Assembly (NCBI GenBank): GCA_942490995.1
Contig: CALOBG010000051.1
Location: 152,133-216,132, forward strand
Source of the DNA: UBA981 sp942490995
GTDB lineage: Bacteria; Pseudomonadota; Gammaproteobacteria; Ga0077536
DNA length: 64,000 nucleotides
Direction of reading: 5' to 3'
Positions 54,275 through 63,728 of this stretch are shown one piece after another (the stretch's first letter is position 1; every line of letters starts with the position of its first letter). The position numbers and the translations under genes were made by a program. The notes below the pieces were generated by a model. That model was not told the DNA's origin. It did no database searches and was given only the letters and a program-made list of their open reading frames with translations.

Positions 54275-55108
54275 ATGGGTGGAGACTCCGACAAGTTCCA
54301 GAGCTTCGAGCAGGCGGGTTGGGAGCGCGTGGCCGAGGCCTACGACGGAGCCTTCACGACGCTCACGACCCAGGCGATTCCGGCGCTGCTCGATGCGCTG
54401 CGGGTCGCGCCGAACCAGGAGCTGCTCGACGTCTGCTGCGGCCCCGGCTTCGCGGCCGCCGAAGCCGCGCGCCGGGGAGCGCGGCCGACCGGCATCGACT
54501 TTTCGGCGGCCATGGTGGAGCGTGCCTCGCACGCGCACCCGGGCATCGCGTTCCGGATCGGGGACGCCCAGGAGCTCCCGTTCCCGGACGCTTCCTTCGA
54601 CGCGGTGTCGATCGCCTACGGGTTGCTCCATCTCGCGCGCCCGGACGACGCGCTCGCGGAGGCCCGGCGAGTGCTCCGTCCCGGCGGTCGGATCGCCACG
54701 GTCGTCTGGGCTCGTCCCGAGCGCGCGCTCGGCTTCCAGGTCGTGATGGACGCCGTCCGCGAGCTCGGCTCGATGGACGTGAACCTGCCGCCGGGGCCCG
54801 ACTTCTTCCGCTTCAGCGATGAGGCGGAGTGCGAGCGCTCCTTCGAGGCGGCGGGCTTCGAGGAGGTACGCTGCGCGGAGGTGTCGCAGGTCTGGGAGCT
54901 GGCGCAGGCCGACGACCTGTTCCAGGCGATGCACGCTGGAACCGTGCGCACGGGCGGGCTCCTGGTCGGGCAGGCACCGGAGGCGCTGACGCGGATTCGC
55001 GCGCGGATGCAGCAGGCCATGGCGCCGTTCGCAGCGGACCCGTCCGGTGATCCGGCCGCGGGCTTTTGCGTCCCGATGCCCGCGCTGCTTACCCAAGCGG
55101 TTCGGTAG
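54275..55108 (+). CDS. class I SAM methyltransferase (UbiE/Methyltransf_11 type)
   Basis: A 277-aa protein from the ATG at 54275. N-terminal WERVAEAYDGAFTTLTTQAIPALLDAL, motif I LLDVCCGPGFAAAEAARRGA, post-I GIDFSAAMVERA, and IGDAQELPFPDASFDAVSIAYGLLHLARPDDALAEARRVLRPGG-like regions are all clear. It probably acts on a small molecule or lipid. No substrate clue comes from the neighbours. Confidence 0.85.
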   Translation: MGGDSDKFQSFEQAGWERVAEAYDGAFTTLTTQAIPALLDALRVAPNQELLDVCCGPGFAAAEAARRGARPTGIDFSAAMVERASHAHPGIAFRIGDAQELPFPDASFDAVSIAYGLLHLARPDDALAEARRVLRPGGRIATVVWARPERALGFQVVMDAVRELGSMDVNLPPGPDFFRFSDEAECERSFEAAGFEEVRCAEVSQVWELAQADDLFQAMHAGTVRTGGLLVGQAPEALTRIRARMQQAMAPFAADPSGDPAAGFCVPMPALLTQAVR

Positions 55109-55113
55109 ACCCG

Positions 55114-56238
55114 GTGGAGGTGGACAAGGAGCAAGCCGCCGGGGCGAGTCGGTCCCGGAGCCAGCGCGTCCTCACGCGCCTCCTCATCGTGCTCACGGTC
55201 AGCTTGACCTTGGACCTCTGCGCCTCGGTCTTCCTGCGCGCTCTCGGTCGTCACCCGGCGGACACGCCGGACAAGGCCTACCGCACGCGGCACGCGGCCT
55301 ATCATCACTCCCTCGAGCCGGGCGTATCCTCCGACGAAGCGCGTTGGGGTCCCCTCGTGTACCCGCTGCGCACGAACTCGCTCGGCTTCCGGGACGCCGA
55401 GGTGCGCGACGTCGCGCTCGCCACCGAGCGCGAGCGCATCGTCGTGATCGGCGACTCGTTCACCGAGGGGTTGGGCGTGGCGTTCTCCGAGACCTTCGTC
55501 GGCCGTCTGGCGCAGGCGCTGGAGCCGCGCGGCATCGAGGTTCTGAACGCCGGTGTGCTGAGCTACGCGCCGTCGATCTACTTGGCCAAGACGCGGCACC
55601 TCCTGGACGAGGTGGGGCTCGAGTTCGATCACTTGGTGGTGATGCTGGATCTCTCGGACATCCAGGACGAGGTGGATCGATACGCGAACCTGGATGCCGA
55701 GGTGGCGGCGCGCAAGGCGGACGGTGCGCGCAGGCCGCGACTCCTGGCGAGGTGCGTGCGCTTCATCGACGAACACACCGTCTTGCTCGGGAGCCTGCGC
55801 AACTGGATGCGGGGCAAGCCGCGGCGGCCCGCCGACGCCGCGCAGCACATGATCACCGGTGCGCTCGATCGCTCGCGCTGCCTGTGGACGGTGGAGCCGA
55901 AGTGGTTCGAGGCGTACGGGCGAGAGGGTCTGGAGAGGGCCACGCAGCGCATGGATCGCCTGGCCCGGCTCCTGGACGAGCGCGGCATCGAGCTGACCGT
56001 GGCCGTCTATCCCTGGCCCGATCAGATCCAGCGCAGGGACCTCGAGTCCAGGCACGTGGCCCACTGGCGCGCGTGGGCCGAACAGCACGGCGCGGGCTTC
56101 GTGAACCACTTCCCCGACTTCATCGATGACCGTCCGGCCGATGAGGTCATCGACGAGTACTTCATCCCGGGCGACGTGCACCACAACAGCACGGGCCACG
56201 CACGGCTCGCCGAACGGCTCCTGAGCTCGCTCCCGTAA
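55114..56238 (+). CDS. SGNH/GDSL hydrolase, membrane anchored
   Basis: About 374 aa from GTG at 55114 (ATG at 55066, overlapping the previous gene, is an alternative). After one helix (LLIVLTVSLTLDLCASVFL) come block I IVVIGDSFTEGLGVAFSETF with the nucleophile Ser, LNAGVLSYAPSIYLA with Gly, and the C-terminal catalytic DVHHN in PGDVHHNSTGHARLAE. Such proteins O-acetylate or deacetylate glycans. It fits the envelope theme of this piece. Confidence 0.8.
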   Translation: MEVDKEQAAGASRSRSQRVLTRLLIVLTVSLTLDLCASVFLRALGRHPADTPDKAYRTRHAAYHHSLEPGVSSDEARWGPLVYPLRTNSLGFRDAEVRDVALATERERIVVIGDSFTEGLGVAFSETFVGRLAQALEPRGIEVLNAGVLSYAPSIYLAKTRHLLDEVGLEFDHLVVMLDLSDIQDEVDRYANLDAEVAARKADGARRPRLLARCVRFIDEHTVLLGSLRNWMRGKPRRPADAAQHMITGALDRSRCLWTVEPKWFEAYGREGLERATQRMDRLARLLDERGIELTVAVYPWPDQIQRRDLESRHVAHWRAWAEQHGAGFVNHFPDFIDDRPADEVIDEYFIPGDVHHNSTGHARLAERLLSSLP

Positions 56239-56382
56239 CGCGCGCCGGACGAGGCGTCTACGCAAAAGGACGCACGGGTCTCAGCCGCTCGCCGTATGGG
56301 GGCGTAGCTCTGCGCCGGGTATTCCTGGGATCCCATTCCGAGCGCCCCGTCCCTCGGCGCCGGGACCTTCGAGGTACGACCC

Positions 56383-57057
56383 ATGCGAGCAGACACCATC
56401 CAAACCGACGCGACCCTGGCCCAGCTGGCCGCCACGCATCCTGGAGCCTCCAGGGTCTTCCACCGACATGGACTCGACTTCTGTTGCCACGGGGACGTTT
56501 CGCTCGAGTCCGCCTGCCAGGGAGCCGGGCTGGGGGTGGACGAGCTCCTGGACGAGCTCCGCAGCGAAGAGCCCTTGGACCCCAGCTTCGAGGACTGGAA
56601 CTCCGCGGTGCCCAACGCGTTGATCGAGCACATCCTCGAGCGCTATCACAAATTCCATCGAGCCGAGGTGCCCCGGCTCCTGGAGATGGCGCGCAAGGTC
56701 GAGCAGGCGCACGGCGAGAAGGCCTCGTGCCCGAAGGGGCTGGTGCAGCATCTTGCGCACATGCAGCGAGAGCTCGAGCTGCACATGCGCAAGGAGGAGG
56801 AGATCCTCTTCCCCGCCATCCTGGCCGGCAACGGCGCGATGATGGGGATGCCGGTGCAGGCGATGGAGCACGAGCACCGCGAGCACGGCGCCAACCTGGC
56901 GCGCCTGCGCGAGCTGGCCCAGGACTTCCAGGCGCCGGAGGAAGCCTGTGGGACGTGGAAGGCGCTCTACCTCGAGCTGGAGCAGCTCGAGAGCGACCTG
57001 ATGCACCACATCCACCTCGAGAACAACATCCTCTTCCCGAAGATCCTGCGTGGCTGA
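56383..57057 (+). CDS. ric: iron-sulfur cluster repair di-iron protein (RIC/YtfE/ScdA)
   Basis: RIC repairs Fe-S clusters damaged by nitric oxide or oxidants. The 224-aa protein has the DUF542 N-terminal domain with RVFHRHGLDFCCHGDVSLE, including the conserved Cys-Cys, and a hemerythrin-like domain with Fe-ligand His/Glu in HILERYHKFHRAEVP, LHMRKEEEILFPAI, MEHEHREHG and HHIHLENNILFPKI. The ATG is at 56383. It overlaps the cysteine-synthase-like gene by 8 bp. Confidence 0.94.
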   Translation: MRADTIQTDATLAQLAATHPGASRVFHRHGLDFCCHGDVSLESACQGAGLGVDELLDELRSEEPLDPSFEDWNSAVPNALIEHILERYHKFHRAEVPRLLEMARKVEQAHGEKASCPKGLVQHLAHMQRELELHMRKEEEILFPAILAGNGAMMGMPVQAMEHEHREHGANLARLRELAQDFQAPEEACGTWKALYLELEQLESDLMHHIHLENNILFPKILRG

Positions 57058-58141
57058 GGCCGGGAAGGCGGCGCTGCCCTCCGTACCCCTCGATCCGGCG
57101 GCCCGGGCGGGTTCGGGTCGAGTGGATGCCGAGCGACGTTGCGCGGCGCTGCGCCGGTTGGTGGGCAACACGCCGATGTTCGCGCTCACCTGCGTCGTGC
57201 GCGGCGAACGGCGGACGATCTACGCCAAGCACGAGACGCTGAACTTCACCGGCAGCATCAAGGATCGGATGGCGCTGCACATCCTGGAGGAGGCCCACGC
57301 CCGGGGGGACATCCATCCGGGCGACGTGATCGCGGAGGCCACCAGCGGCAACACGGGGATCGCCCTGGCGGCGGTCGGCCGCGCCCTGGGCCACCCCGTG
57401 CGCATCTTTCTTCCGGATTGGATGAGCCGCGAGCGCACGCTCCTGATGCAGAGCCTCGGTGCCCACGTGGTGCCCGTGTCCAAGGAGGACGGCGGCTTCC
57501 TGCGCAGCATCGAGCTGGCGGAGGAGTACGCGCGCGAGCACGACGGCGTCTTCCTCCCTCAGCAGTTCAAGAACGAGGCGAACGTGCGCGCGCATCGTGA
57601 GACCACCGGCCCCGAGATCCTCGCCCAGGTCGGTGCGCAGGCGCCCACGGGATTCGTGGCGGGAGTCGGCACCGGCGGAACCGTCATGGGCGTCGGCGCG
57701 TTCCTCCGTGAGCAGGTGCCCGGCATCGGGATCCACCCCCTCGAGCCCGCGAACTCGCCTACCCTGCGCGAAGGGCACAAAGTGGGCTCCCATCGCATCC
57801 AGGGCATCAGCGACGAGTTCGTGCCCAGCATCGTGGAGCTCGAGCGATTGGACCGCATCCTCGACGTTTGGGATGGAGACGCGATCCTGATGTCCCAGCG
57901 TTTGGCCCGCGAGATGGGCATCGCGGTGGGGATCAGCTCCGGGGCGAACCTCCTCGGCGCGCTCGAGCTGGCCCTGGAGCAGGGGCCCGACTCCCGCGTG
58001 GTCACGGTGTTCCCGGACTCGAACAAGAAGTACCTCTCGACGGATCTGTGTCGCGAGGAGCCGATGCGAGACGAGTACCTGAGCGGCTCGGTGGAGCTCC
58101 TCGGTTGCGACGTGATCCCGGGCCCGCGGATCGGGTTGTAG
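57050..58141 (+). CDS. cysteine synthase-like PLP enzyme
   Basis: A 363-aa fold-type II PLP enzyme (GTG start within the ric 3' end). The PLP lysine is in LNFTGSIKDRMALHI near residue 70, the Ser/Asn loop is EATSGNTGIALAA, the phosphate-binding loop is GVGTGGTVMGVGA, and the end is FPDSNKKYLST. O-acetylserine sulfhydrylase or cystathionine beta-synthase-like activity is likely. Coupling to ric suggests it serves Fe-S repair, but this is inference. Confidence 0.88.
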   Translation: MAEAGKAALPSVPLDPAARAGSGRVDAERRCAALRRLVGNTPMFALTCVVRGERRTIYAKHETLNFTGSIKDRMALHILEEAHARGDIHPGDVIAEATSGNTGIALAAVGRALGHPVRIFLPDWMSRERTLLMQSLGAHVVPVSKEDGGFLRSIELAEEYAREHDGVFLPQQFKNEANVRAHRETTGPEILAQVGAQAPTGFVAGVGTGGTVMGVGAFLREQVPGIGIHPLEPANSPTLREGHKVGSHRIQGISDEFVPSIVELERLDRILDVWDGDAILMSQRLAREMGIAVGISSGANLLGALELALEQGPDSRVVTVFPDSNKKYLSTDLCREEPMRDEYLSGSVELLGCDVIPGPRIGL

Positions 58142-58278
58142 CGGGCGGACAGAGCCTCCGGAAGGGTCCGAGCCAGCCCGCCCTCCCGATCGCCCGTCCG
58201 CCGGCGTCGATCCGCGGGAAACGCGTCCAGGACCTCGGCGCCCTCCCGAGTTAGGATCCCGGGCATGGGAGAATCGCG

Positions 58279-59814
58279 ATGAGAGGGGTCATGCGCGCGA
58301 TGCTGTGGGCGAGCGTCCCCGGCCTGTTGTTGCTGCAGGCTTGTCGCGCCACGCCGCGCAGCTTCCACCGACCGGGCTCGACGTTTTGGGCGCCGAGCGC
58401 GCCCGCCCTCGATCCCGCGGACGCCTCCGACGTACCGGGTTCCCCCGGTTCCCCCGGTTCCCCCGGTTCATCGGACGCCGAATCGCCTGCGGGCGCGTCC
58501 TTGGACGCCGGCCCGCGCTTGCCGCTCTCCTCCGAGCTGGAACCGGGTGCGTACCGCATCTCCCTCGCGGAGGTCCTGCGCGTCGTGGGGAACGACTCCC
58601 TGGCCCTCGCGATCTCCCGGGAGCGCGCCAAGATGGCCCGCGCCGACGAGCAGCAGGTGCTCGACTCGCTGATCCCCTCGCTCTCCGCGGACCTCAAGTT
58701 CCAGGGACAGGACGGCCTGGTGCAGAACACGGCGGGGACGTTCCTCAGCGTGGACCGCCACAACACGTTCGCGGGCGTGGTGACGGAGATCTACTTCGAT
58801 CCGGCGGTGGCCTACTACCGCGTGGGCGAGACCGAGGCCCTGGCCGAGGCCAGCACCCACACGATCCACAGCACCTCCAACGACGTGCTGCGCCAGGCGG
58901 CCAACCTCTACGTCGACCTGGTCGAAGCCTACGTGCAGCTCGAGATCGCACGGGGATCCGTCGGCCACTACGAGGAGATCGTCGCGCTCGAGCAGGCCCG
59001 CTTCGAAGGTGGCGAGGTGCCGGAGTCCCAGGTGGTGCGCGCGCAGGCCCGCCTGACGCGCGCGGGGCGCGCGGAGGTGTCTGCCGTGCGCCGTGCACGG
59101 CGCGCATCGTCGGCCTTGGTGGCGTTGCTCGGGCTGGACCCGACCGTGGAGCTCTTCCCCACGGAGCGAGACTTCCAGCTCATCACGTTGGTGCACACCG
59201 ACGACCTCGAGCACCTGATCGAGATCGGTTGGCAGCGCCGGCCCGAACTCTCCGCCGCGGTCGCGCGCTCTCGTTCCGCGCAGGAGGAGCACGACTACTA
59301 CGAGAACAACTGGAAGATCCCGCACATCGAAGGCACCGCGGTCTACGGCGGCCTGGGCGAGAACGAAGAAGACCTGCAGGACCACTTCGCCTACGGTCTC
59401 GCCCTGCGCTGGAAGGCGCTCCTGACCGACCACTCCGGCCGCCAACGCGCCCGCGCCAACCGCCGCCGCGCCGCTCTGGAGGAGGAGCAGGTCCGACGAG
59501 GCATCACCCAGGAGGTGGTGGACGCGGTGCACTCCGTGCGCTCCTCGCGCACGATGATCACCTCGGCGATGCAGGAGGTGCAGGCCACCCAGGAAGTCTT
59601 CGACGCCACCATGGTCCGCTACGAGTCCGGCGACACCGACCAGATGGACGTGATCTGGGCCGAGATCGACCTCGTCAACGCCCAGAGCTCGCTCGCCATG
59701 GCGTTCGGCAACCACAACCGCGCCCAATACGACCTGCTGCGTGCCATCGGCGGCCCGCGCATCGAAGCCTCGACGGTCGGAAGCACGGGCACCTACGGCG
59801 GCGTGCCGGACTAG
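58279..59814 (+). CDS. TolC-family outer-membrane efflux lipoprotein
   Basis: A 511-aa protein. The start MRGVMRAMLWASVPGLLLLQAC has a lipobox, so the mature protein is probably lipidated. A low-complexity linker with three Gly-Ser-Pro units follows (a tandem 9-bp DNA repeat at about 58440..58468), then the OEP repeats with long helices: ISRERAKMARADEQQVLDS, ARFEGGEVPESQVVRAQARL, FDATMVRYESGDTDQMDV. It would form an outer-membrane channel. The HlyD-like adaptor lies about 4 kb away on the other strand. Confidence 0.85.
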   Translation: MRGVMRAMLWASVPGLLLLQACRATPRSFHRPGSTFWAPSAPALDPADASDVPGSPGSPGSPGSSDAESPAGASLDAGPRLPLSSELEPGAYRISLAEVLRVVGNDSLALAISRERAKMARADEQQVLDSLIPSLSADLKFQGQDGLVQNTAGTFLSVDRHNTFAGVVTEIYFDPAVAYYRVGETEALAEASTHTIHSTSNDVLRQAANLYVDLVEAYVQLEIARGSVGHYEEIVALEQARFEGGEVPESQVVRAQARLTRAGRAEVSAVRRARRASSALVALLGLDPTVELFPTERDFQLITLVHTDDLEHLIEIGWQRRPELSAAVARSRSAQEEHDYYENNWKIPHIEGTAVYGGLGENEEDLQDHFAYGLALRWKALLTDHSGRQRARANRRRAALEEEQVRRGITQEVVDAVHSVRSSRTMITSAMQEVQATQEVFDATMVRYESGDTDQMDVIWAEIDLVNAQSSLAMAFGNHNRAQYDLLRAIGGPRIEASTVGSTGTYGGVPD

Positions 59815-59820
59815 CTGTAC

Positions 59821-61211
59821 CTAGCGCGGCAGGACCTGGAAGAACACGCGCTCGCGGGGGAGGAGGTCTTCGCAGAGGCGCTTTACGTCGGCTTCGATCG
59901 TGTGGAGTGGTGCGCCGCGGAGTATCGCTAGGGCGCGGCGGGCTACGGCTCGGGTGTCGTCATCCGTTGCGTCGCCGGGTGCGGCCCGGAGTGTCTCCAC
60001 GAATACGCCGTTGCGTGACAGCGCCATGGCGCAGGCGGCGGCTTGCCGGTCGAGGGGATCCTCGGACTCGAAGCGGTCGATCAGGGCCTTCCGTGTGCTC
60101 TCGTCGATCAGGAGGTAGCCCAGTGCGAAGATCGCGTTGCGGCGTAGCACGTCGTCCTTCTCCCGGGTCGCCAGCTTGAGCAGCGCCTTGCGCGCCGACT
60201 TGTCCGCGTATCCCGTGGCGCCCAGGGCACGAATCCAGTTCTTCTCGATGCGCGGGTCCTTCTCCTTGGCCAGCGCGCTCCGCACCGTCTTGACGGCCGA
60301 CGCCGCGCCGAGCTGCTCGAGGGCGACCGCGACCTGGTTGCGGATCTCCGGCCGTCGGTCGCGAGCATGGTCTTCGAGGAGCGCGGCGAAGGGTGGAGGC
60401 GAGAGCCTGCCGATGGTGCCGATGCACGCCTCGAGAGATTCGTTCCCGCGCCACACCAGCCGGCCCCTGCCCAGCTCCTGATTCGCAAACTCCGCGGCAT
60501 CCGGGTGGTGCGCGAAGAGCAGCTCGAGTCGCTGCCTTCATGCGCCCTGGACCAGGCCGGGTTGGCAGCTCAGGAGCAGCTTGATGTTCGCGGCCATCTC
60601 CCAGAGGCTCAATCCACGCCTGAAGGGGATGCCGAGGTTGTAGCTGGTAGGCCGCGCCGATCACCAACCGGCGCGGCGGCCGCGCGGCCTCCGGCAGCTC
60701 GGGCTCACGACCCCTGGCTCGCGAAGCCGCGGTCGCGAAGCACCAGGCCAGCTCGGCTTCGTCGAGCTCGAACGGCACCGACACCAGCACCTTGCCATCG
60801 ACGCCGATCCACAGGTTGTGGGGCAGGGGCGTCCCGCGACCGAGGTCGAACCGCGCCTGACCCCACTCCATCGTGTCCCGGTGGTCGGCGCACTCGATCC
60901 CGGCGAACCGCTTGCAGGGTGTTCCGTCCGCGCGTGCGTGCTGAAGGAGGCGACGAGGTTGATCGTCTCCGCCGCGAGCCCGCGGATGAGCTTCGAGTCC
61001 TCGAGCATCTCGAGCAGCTCCTCCGAGCGCGGCTCGCCTTCGAAGTGCATCGAGAGGAACGTGACACGCTCTTCGATGGCGACCCGCTGCTTGGCCGCCG
61101 CCGGACCCGGGGTCCAAGAAATGGTGTGGTCCTGGCGCGCGCTCGCACCACACGCTGGCGAGCACGAGCGTGGGCGGCTGACATGCCGATGATGGTGGCG
61201 AGACAGCGCAT
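59821..61211 (-). pseudogene. thioredoxin-like/HEAT-repeat protein, multiply broken
   Basis: Fragments of what looks like one protein lie in successive frames: SWTPGPAAAKQRVAIEERVTFLSMHFEG, then CADHRDTMEWGQARFDLGRG and NLWIGVDGKVLVSVPFELDEAELAW, then GIPFRRGLSLWEMAANIKLL, a TGA near 60540, then an intact HEAT-like C-terminal part of about 210 aa (59821..60456). At least three frame changes and one stop occur in 1.4 kb. Neighbouring genes are intact, so true decay is as likely as poor sequence. The C-terminal part alone could still be expressed from 60456. Confidence 0.65.
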
Positions 61212-61220
61212 GCCGGCATC

Positions 61221-61404
61221 CTAGCCCGCATCCCTCACGAACTCGTGAGCCAGAATGGTCCAGGTCGCCCCGTGGTCGTGCCTTGTCATCGCCGACCGCG
61301 CAGTCGATCTTGAACAGGTCGTCGAGGACGGCGGTGGTGACAAAGTGTGGCAACGAGACGACGTGGGCCATTCTGGCCGCGAGTCCGTGAGGGATGCGGG
61401 CTAG
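61221..61404. mobile_element. MITE-like element with about 40-bp inverted ends
   Basis: 61221..61261 (CTAGCCCGCATCCCTCACG and on) and 61364..61404 are inverted copies with about five mismatches, enclosing about 100 bp without a full gene. The left end lies 10 bp before the start of the broken HEAT gene. There is no transposase. The interior has a short frame reading MAHVVSLPHFVTTAVLDD that I cannot assign. Confidence 0.7.
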
Positions 61405-61468
61405 ACCACCCGCACCGCGGGGCGAAGGACCGGCGCGGATCGAGCGCGGCGCGGCGTCGGGCGCGCCC

Positions 61469-62860
61469 CTAGAACGTGAAGGTCACGCCTGCGAAGCCGA
61501 AGTCGATGTCCTCCCCCGACCCGCTCTCGTCGAGCGCGTCCCCGGCGAACAGGCGCGCGTAGCCGACGTCCACACGCACGTGCTGTTGTGGGCGCCAGGT
61601 CGCGGTCAGGTCGGTCTCGAACCCGATCCGGGAGGAGGAGTACGTCCCACCGGCACGCCAGGGATTGCCGCCCGCGTCGTAGATCGCATCGTTGGACGAG
61701 TCGGCCCAGAACTGGTGATTGCCGAGCGAGAGCGAGAGCTCGGAGGTGGCCTTCCAGGTTGCACCGAGGCTCGCGTCCACGACGTTCTGGCGTCCGATCG
61801 CGTCCGCGATGCCGAAGTAGGCGTGACCGAGCGGATAGAGCTGGTTGAAGGTCTGCACGTTTCCCCCGGCGTTGCGGTCGCCGCTCGCCCAGTCGAGTCC
61901 CGTCCACAGGCGCACGGCCTCGACCGTGGTATGGCCGAGCTGCGAGGCGAAGGACCAGGCCGAGACATCCCCGGAGCCGAGATCGCCGAACTGATAGCCG
62001 AGCTCGATCTCCCAATCCAAGTCCGGGGACGCTCCGAAGCGGCGCAGGCCCAACGTCCAACGATCGTCGTCTCCCCGCGTGCCGTTGAACATGGTGTTGC
62101 CGTTCTGGCTGCGGAGCAGGTAGAGGTCGGTCCCGCCGGCATTCTTCGCGCCCGATGCGCCGCGCTGTTCCGCGTAGGCGCCGAAGAAGAGGCGGTCGGT
62201 GTCCGGGTCGTTGGGCACTCGAGCCTTCGCCGGAACGAACGCGGTGGCGAAGGTGGAGACCTTCCAGGGTGCGAGGTCGAAGACGGCGAGCACTCCATCC
62301 CACGTGCGCAGAGCGTTCGCCCATGGCAGCGGGCTGATGAGGCGCTGCTTGCCGAACGAGAGCTGCTGGCGGCCGACGCGCAGCCGGCTGCCTCCGAAGA
62401 GCGGCGCATCGACGAAGAGCTGCTGCAAGGCGAAGACGTCCTCGTCGATCCGGCGCGCGCCGCCCACCAGGTCACGATCGCTGGCGAGGGCGCTCTTCAC
62501 CTCACCGAACACGCGCACGTCCTGGGTCAGGTGCAGGTCGGCGTGCAGGCGCACACGGCCGAGGTAGAACGTGTCGTCCGTGTCGATGCCGGCGGGGGCC
62601 ATCCCGGCTCGGAAGCTGTGCCAATCCTCGGCACGAAAGCGCAGGTCCCCTCCGAAGCTGATCCAGGTCTCGCCGTCGTCCGAGAGAGCGACGTACTTCA
62701 GAGGGTCGAAGAGGTGCTCATCACCCGTGGCGTCGTGCAGCACGGACCAATCCTCGTTCCAGCGTAGGAACGAGTAGCCGGGGCGGTCCCCTTGCGCCAG
62801 GTGGGGCGTCGCGAGGAGAGCGAGCGCGAGGGCGCTACGAAGAGAGAGTGGGTTGCACAT
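61469..62860 (-). CDS. alginate-export-type outer-membrane beta barrel
   Basis: A 463-aa protein (ATG at 62860) with a signal peptide (LRSALALALLATPHLAQG). Alternating strands follow, with FGGDLRFRAEDWHSF, RVRLHADLHLTQDVRVFGEVKSA, LRVGRQQLSFGKQRLISPLPW and a C-terminal aromatic strand ending GFAGVTFTF. This matches the alginate-export (AlgE-like) domain family, which forms anion or polysaccharide porins. The substrate is uncertain. It is 11 bp from the FG-GAP gene. Confidence 0.8.
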   Translation of the reverse strand: MCNPLSLRSALALALLATPHLAQGDRPGYSFLRWNEDWSVLHDATGDEHLFDPLKYVALSDDGETWISFGGDLRFRAEDWHSFRAGMAPAGIDTDDTFYLGRVRLHADLHLTQDVRVFGEVKSALASDRDLVGGARRIDEDVFALQQLFVDAPLFGGSRLRVGRQQLSFGKQRLISPLPWANALRTWDGVLAVFDLAPWKVSTFATAFVPAKARVPNDPDTDRLFFGAYAEQRGASGAKNAGGTDLYLLRSQNGNTMFNGTRGDDDRWTLGLRRFGASPDLDWEIELGYQFGDLGSGDVSAWSFASQLGHTTVEAVRLWTGLDWASGDRNAGGNVQTFNQLYPLGHAYFGIADAIGRQNVVDASLGATWKATSELSLSLGNHQFWADSSNDAIYDAGGNPWRAGGTYSSSRIGFETDLTATWRPQQHVRVDVGYARLFAGDALDESGSGEDIDFGFAGVTFTF

Positions 62861-62871
62861 GGGACTTTGCC

Positions 62872-63721
62872 TCACCGCTTCTGCGTGAGGAGGATCTCGC
62901 GATCGACTCCCTGAGGCGCATCGTGCCGGCTGACGTACCCGTCGGGCCAGCGCACCTCGATCGACTCCACCGACGTCACTTGGCCCAAGCCGAAGGTGAT
63001 GGGCAGCTCGGATTGCGACAGATAGCTGCGCGTCGGCGTCACCAGCCTCCGCATCTCGCGGCCATCCGCCGTCACCGTGATCCGGGCGCCGATCGCCTCC
63101 GCGTTCGGCTCGTCTCCGGCAAGGCGGACGCGCAGCCAATGGTGCCCGAGGTCCTGGTCGTTCCGGAGCAGCACCGGCGGGCGGCCTACCTGGGCCAGGA
63201 GCACGTCGAGGTCGCCGTCCCCGTCGATGTCAGCGAAGGAGGATCCACGGCCCGCCAGGCGCACGGCGAGATCACCGAACGCATCCGAGGGCACCTCCAT
63301 GAAGCACGAGCTGACCGGGCGCCGGCGTTCCAGAAGGCTCATGGGGCTGGAGGCACTCCTGGCTCGGCTGCACCTCGTTGATCGACTCCTCGAGATGTCC
63401 GTTCACCTGCAGGAGATCGAGGCGGCCATCGAGGTCGTAGTCGAAGAAGAACATTCCGAAGGAGAGGCGCTGGCGGCTGGGCGAGCCGATCCCTTCGCCC
63501 ATCGCGTCGTCCGAGAAGCTGAGGCGGTCCGGACGGGCGACGTAGAGCGAGCTCATCTCGTTGGCGAAGTTCCCGATGCACACCCCGAGGGCGCCGTCGC
63601 CCCGGAAGTCGCCGACGTCGATGCCCATCGCTCCGGTCGCTTTCCCGTTGCCGTCGAAGCCGATGCCGATGACGCCACCGATCTCCTGGAACGTCCCGCC
63701 GCCCTGGTTGTGGAAGAAGTG
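62872..63721 (-). CDS. FG-GAP/ASPIC-UnbV repeat protein, truncated and frameshifted
   Basis: The C-terminal frame (63342..62872) has FADIDGDGDLDVLLAQ and the ASPIC/UnbV ending GLGQVTSVESIEVRWPDG. The upstream frame (through 63628) has MGIDVGDFRGDGALGVCIGNFANE and FGMFFFDYDLDGRLDLLQVNGHLEESI, preceded by NQGGGTFQEIGGVIGIGF. The two must be one protein, with a frame change at about 63310..63345. The 5' end is cut at the junction near 63721. Calcium-binding FG-GAP repeats suggest an extracellular role. Confidence 0.8.
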
Positions 63722-63728
63722 GTGAATG
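63715..63728. other. second chimeric junction
   Basis: The FG-GAP gene (minus strand) is interrupted after NQGGGTF-type coding DNA. To the right, GC drops sharply to roughly half and the sequence no longer continues this protein or any visible element end. The exact base is uncertain because a few bases could belong to either side. Confidence 0.75.

Noticed and set aside
58305..60179. A 624-codon open frame on the plus strand overlapping the TolC-like gene
   Set aside because: The TolC frame has clear helices and a lipobox. This frame is an Arg/Gly-rich shadow that also runs antisense to the HEAT gene.
33438..63721. Piece 2 as a 30-kb horizontally acquired island in the gammaproteobacterium
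   Set aside because: There is no integrase, tRNA site or flanking repeat; the joins cut genes on both sides and the right side does not return to the left genome. A chimera explains this better.
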